A stretch of DNA of 7,333 nucleotides from Gammaproteobacteria bacterium (GTDB taxonomy: Bacteria; Pseudomonadota; Gammaproteobacteria; Chromatiales; Chromatiaceae). The translations under genes and the position numbers were made by a program. Below are positions 5,676-7,333 of this stretch, one piece after another. Each line of letters begins with the position of its first letter. Position 1 is the stretch's first letter. Below the pieces are notes generated by a model. That model ran no database searches. It saw nothing but the letters and a program-made list of their open reading frames with translations, and was not told the DNA's origin. The DNA is taken from contig JADGBD010000023.1 in assembly GCA_015231665.1 (NCBI GenBank), forward strand, positions 8,105 through 15,437, written 5' to 3'.

Positions 5676-6659
5676 TCATCGAATGTGGTTGCGGATGCGG
5701 TAGGCCTCCATCCGCTCCAGCTCACGGGCCCCGGAAACCACGCAGCTGGCATCCGGGGTCAGGCTCAGCTCGGGGTCCAGTGGCGCGTAATCCACCTGAC
5801 TGAGAATCACCTTGATGGCATTGAGGCGGGCCTTGTGCTTGTCGTCCGAGCGGATGATGGTCCAGGGGCTGTGGTGGGAATGGGTGTGCCTGAGCATGCG
5901 GTATTTGGCCTGGGTGAAGGCCTCGCGGAACTCCTCGGCGTCGAGGTCGGCTTCCTCCAGCTTCCAGCTCTGCAGGGGGTCGATGCGGCGCTGGGCGTAA
6001 CGCCGCGCCTGTTCCTCCTTGGAAACGCTGAAATAGAGCTTGATCAGGATGATGCCCTGGCGGCGCAGGTCCTTTTCAAAGCCCTTCACCCCGGCGAGAA
6101 AATTGGCGTATTCCTCGTCGCTGCAGTAGCTGAACACGGGTTCGATGAGGGCGCGGCTGTACCAGCTGCGGTCGAACAGGAGGATCTCGCCGGCGTGGGG
6201 GAATTCCTGAATATACTTCTGATAGAACCACTGGGTGCGCTGCTCTTCCCGCGGTTTGCCGAAGGCCACCACCTTGTAGCGCTTGGCGTTCATGTACTGG
6301 GTGATGCGGCGGATGGTGCCGCCCTTGCCCGAGGCACCGCGGCCTTCAAAGACGATGATGGCCTTACGGCCGTCGCTCTCCAGACATTGCTGCATGCGGA
6401 TCAGTTCGGCCTGGTAGGGGCGCAACTCCTGGCTGTTACGGTACTTGCGCAGGGCATGTTCGCTGTGCTGCCGGGCCTGCTCCAGCTGCTGCTTGAGCTG
6501 CTGATTCTCCGCGAGCAAATCGGCGTAGCTGGGGGGCTCGGCTGCAGGGGTTGCTGCATCAGGAAGGTGGGCGACAAGCGCCGCTGTGCCTGAGGCACTG
6601 GCCTCGGTGGCGGGGTCTGGATGCTGGGCCGCCGCAGCGGCGGGGGTTTTTGTCGTCAT
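5676..6659 (-). CDS. ppk2: Polyphosphate kinase 2 (PPK2 family)
   Basis: PPK2 enzymes transfer phosphate between polyphosphate and nucleotides, mostly making GTP/ATP from polyP. The 327-residue protein has one PPK2 domain (about 78-292): Walker A EGRGASGKGG (105-114), TQWFYQKYI (142-150), Walker B LLFDRSWY (160-167), a lid with EEQARRYAQRRIDPLQSWKL (215-234), and the C-terminal DDKHKARLN (272-280). The usual family Walker A is GRDAAGKGG; here the Asp is Gly (G108, codon GGT at 6338-6336), which may alter activity. The N-terminus has an Ala/Pro-rich, disordered-looking stretch (1-43) and a probable coiled coil (46-72, rich in Gln, Glu and Leu). A tail of about 35 residues follows the domain. 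ATG at 6659 has AGGA at a usable distance upstream. It heads the minus-strand phosphate cluster and is divergent from a Na/Pi cotransporter gene. Confidence 0.92.
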   Translation of the reverse strand: MTTKTPAAAAAQHPDPATEASASGTAALVAHLPDAATPAAEPPSYADLLAENQQLKQQLEQARQHSEHALRKYRNSQELRPYQAELIRMQQCLESDGRKAIIVFEGRGASGKGGTIRRITQYMNAKRYKVVAFGKPREEQRTQWFYQKYIQEFPHAGEILLFDRSWYSRALIEPVFSYCSDEEYANFLAGVKGFEKDLRRQGIILIKLYFSVSKEEQARRYAQRRIDPLQSWKLEEADLDAEEFREAFTQAKYRMLRHTHSHHSPWTIIRSDDKHKARLNAIKVILSQVDYAPLDPELSLTPDASCVVSGARELERMEAYRIRNHIR

Positions 6660-6724
6660 GGGTCCGTCCTGAACCGGGTTTTGGCCGGTTGCAGGAAAAA
6701 TGTTGGGTTGCTCGACGCCAATCC

Positions 6725-6769
6725 AGGGAAATCCCGATTACCCTAGGATTTCCTTAGGTTATTCCTTAG
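6725..6769. promoter_or_regulatory. Dyad and direct repeat in the ppk2 upstream region
   Basis: GGAAATCC (6727-6734) and GGATTTCC (6746-6753) form an inverted repeat, extended by a G-T and an A-T pair to 10 bp, with an 11-nt loop. Partly overlapping it, TTCCTTAG occurs twice (6750-6757 and 6762-6769), exactly 12 bp apart. The segment lies 66-110 nt upstream of the ppk2 start and is AT-richer than its surroundings. It could be an operator or a leader hairpin. No clear -35/-10 pair for ppk2 was found. Confidence 0.4.
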
Positions 6770-6794
6770 AGAACACGCAGATAGGTTACACCAG

Positions 6795-6845
6795 ATTTCA
6801 TCAAACGGTAACAAATTTGCAACTTAAATGACATGGCACTGTAAG
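6795..6845 (+). promoter_or_regulatory. Probable tandem Pho boxes (PhoB sites) upstream of the Na/Pi cotransporter
   Basis: Five 7-nt half-sites start exactly 11 bp apart: ATTTCAT (6795), CGGTAAC (6806), TTGCAAC (6817), ATGACAT (6828) and CTGTAAG (6839). Against the CTGTCAT half-site of the PhoB consensus they match 5, 4, 3, 5 and 5 of 7. The 7-4-7 geometry is that of Pho boxes. The first four form two complete boxes (6795-6812 and 6817-6834) ending 12 nt before a -10-like TATGCT. Individual matches are degenerate, so the periodicity, the position and the phosphate genes on both sides carry the call. Confidence 0.6.
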
Positions 6846-6846
6846 G

Positions 6847-6852
6847 TATGCT
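6847..6852 (+). promoter_or_regulatory. Candidate -10 box of the Na/Pi cotransporter gene
   Basis: TATGCT matches the sigma-70 -10 consensus at 4 of 6 positions, including both first bases and the last T. No good -35 precedes it, as expected for a PhoB-activated promoter where Pho boxes replace the -35. Transcription would begin near 6859, leaving a leader of about 80 nt. Confidence 0.45.
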
Positions 6853-6867
6853 TAACACAGCGGCCCG

Positions 6868-6915
6868 CCTGGGCCAGAACGCCCAGGTCAGAACGGCTGT
6901 GTCAGAACGGCTGGG
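6868..6915 (+). repeat. 14-bp tandem repeat and hairpin in the transporter leader
   Basis: Three 14-bp units run head to tail: CCAGAACGCCCAGG (6874-6887), TCAGAACGGCTGTG (6888-6901) and TCAGAACGGCTGGG (6902-6915), then a partial TCAAAC. The last two differ at one base. The first unit also closes a hairpin: CCTGGGC (6868-6874) pairs with GCCCAGG (6881-6887) around a 6-nt loop. All of it would lie in the 5' leader of the downstream gene, ending 25 nt before its ATG. Confidence 0.7.
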
Positions 6916-6940
6916 TCAAACAATTGATTGAGGGCGGCAG

Positions 6941-7333
6941 ATGGGGGCTAAGGGCGGTGTGGGTGCGGTGCTGGGCAGAAGCAGCCTGCTGGGGCTGCTG
7001 TTGGCTTGTCTGGGTCTCTGGGCCTGGCCTGTCCTGGCGCAAAGCCTGGCGCCGAGCCTGACGCCGAGCCTGGCCCCGAGCGGGCTAGAAAGCCCTGACT
7101 GGGGCGTGATGGCGATGCAGCTGTTCGGTGGCCTGGCGCTGTTTTTGTTTGGCATGGAGCAGATGGCCGATTCCCTCAAAGCGGTGGCGGGGGAGCGGAT
7201 GAAGAACATCCTCGCTCGCCTCACCTCCAATCGCTTCATGGCCGCCACCACCGGCGCCTTTGTCACCGCCATCATTCAGTCGTCTTCGGTCACCACGGTG
7301 CTGGTGGTGGGCTTTGTCTCCGCCGGTTTGATG
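6941..7333 (+). CDS. Na/Pi cotransporter family protein, 5' part (partial)
   Basis: The window holds the first 131 codons with no stop. Residues 1-33 look like a signal peptide or first membrane helix: a Lys/Arg-containing start, a hydrophobic core (LLGLLLACLGLWAW) and a VLA cleavage-like site. A repetitive linker SLAPSLTPSLAPS (35-47) follows. From residue 55 the sequence shows the Na/Pi-cotransporter II (PF02690) fold: an LFGGLALFLFGMEQMADSLK helix, a loop, then the signature QSSSVTT (112-118) in a membrane segment, which in this family helps bind Na+ and phosphate. Many bacterial members also have a C-terminal PhoU-like domain, which would lie outside the window. ATG at 6941 has GAGG about 7 nt upstream. 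It is divergent from ppk2 and follows probable Pho boxes, suggesting induction by phosphate starvation. Confidence 0.9.
   Translation, partial: MGAKGGVGAVLGRSSLLGLLLACLGLWAWPVLAQSLAPSLTPSLAPSGLESPDWGVMAMQLFGGLALFLFGMEQMADSLKAVAGERMKNILARLTSNRFMAATTGAFVTAIIQSSSVTTVLVVGFVSAGLM
7043..7078 (+). repeat. 12-bp coding tandem repeat (SLAP/SLTP)
   Basis: Three in-frame 12-bp units starting at 7043, 7055 and 7067 (AGCCTGGCGCCG and near copies) encode SLAP, SLTP, SLAP just after the predicted signal peptide of the Na/Pi cotransporter-family protein. It looks like a slippage-prone flexible linker. Unit length is a multiple of three, so copy changes would not shift the frame. Confidence 0.75.

Noticed and set aside
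5109..6593. 494-codon open frame on the plus strand opposite ppk2 and the DUF47 gene
   Set aside because: Both minus-strand genes here are clear family members; the plus-strand frame is a GC-rich antisense shadow that spans two genes.
6770..6794. Pho-box-like pair on the minus strand (GTGTAAC and CTGCGTG) that could serve ppk2
   Set aside because: The second half-site matches poorly and no -10 box follows at a suitable distance.

Overview
The window looks like chromosome of a GC-rich (roughly 60% by eye) gammaproteobacterium. The RpoH protein has the sigma-32-specific box and gammaproteobacterial-type sequence through regions 2 and 3. The left edge carries the end of a cbb3-oxidase maturation operon, so the cell probably respires at low oxygen. 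The species cannot be named from this sequence.

Layout. Positions 1-224 (+) hold the last codons of a gene that is probably the copper P-type ATPase ccoI, then the complete small gene ccoS. A strong two-way hairpin terminator (219-250) separates them from a run of six minus-strand genes. In transcription order these are ppk2 (6659-5676), a PhoU-like DUF47 gene (5609-4929), a PiT-family phosphate transporter (4850-3585), a small P-loop NTPase/kinase-like gene (3465-2863), a metallophosphatase with an FHA-like N-terminal half (2860-1406) and rpoH (1189-338). At the right edge, divergent from ppk2, is the 5' part of a Na/Pi cotransporter-family gene (6941 to the window end).

How the genes fit together. 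Four genes concern phosphate: Na+-coupled Pi uptake, PiT uptake with its PhoU-like partner, and polyphosphate-dependent nucleotide phosphorylation. The divergent promoter region carries half-sites spaced exactly 11 bp and resembling tandem Pho boxes, so PhoB control is likely. The P-loop/metallophosphatase pair is translationally coupled (2 nt apart). It is the least characterised part of the window and may be a phosphorylation/dephosphorylation signalling pair.

The clearest regulatory signal is a perfect CIRCE operator (TTAGCACTC-N9-GAGTGCTAA, 1259-1285) upstream of rpoH, overlapping a plausible sigma-70 promoter. This puts the heat-shock sigma factor under predicted HrcA repression. Other structure includes two related GC-rich 'CCCTCTCCC' repeats just 3' of two minus-strand genes, a GC-rich intercistronic hairpin after ppk2, a 14-bp tandem repeat with a hairpin in the transporter leader, and a dyad in the ppk2 leader.
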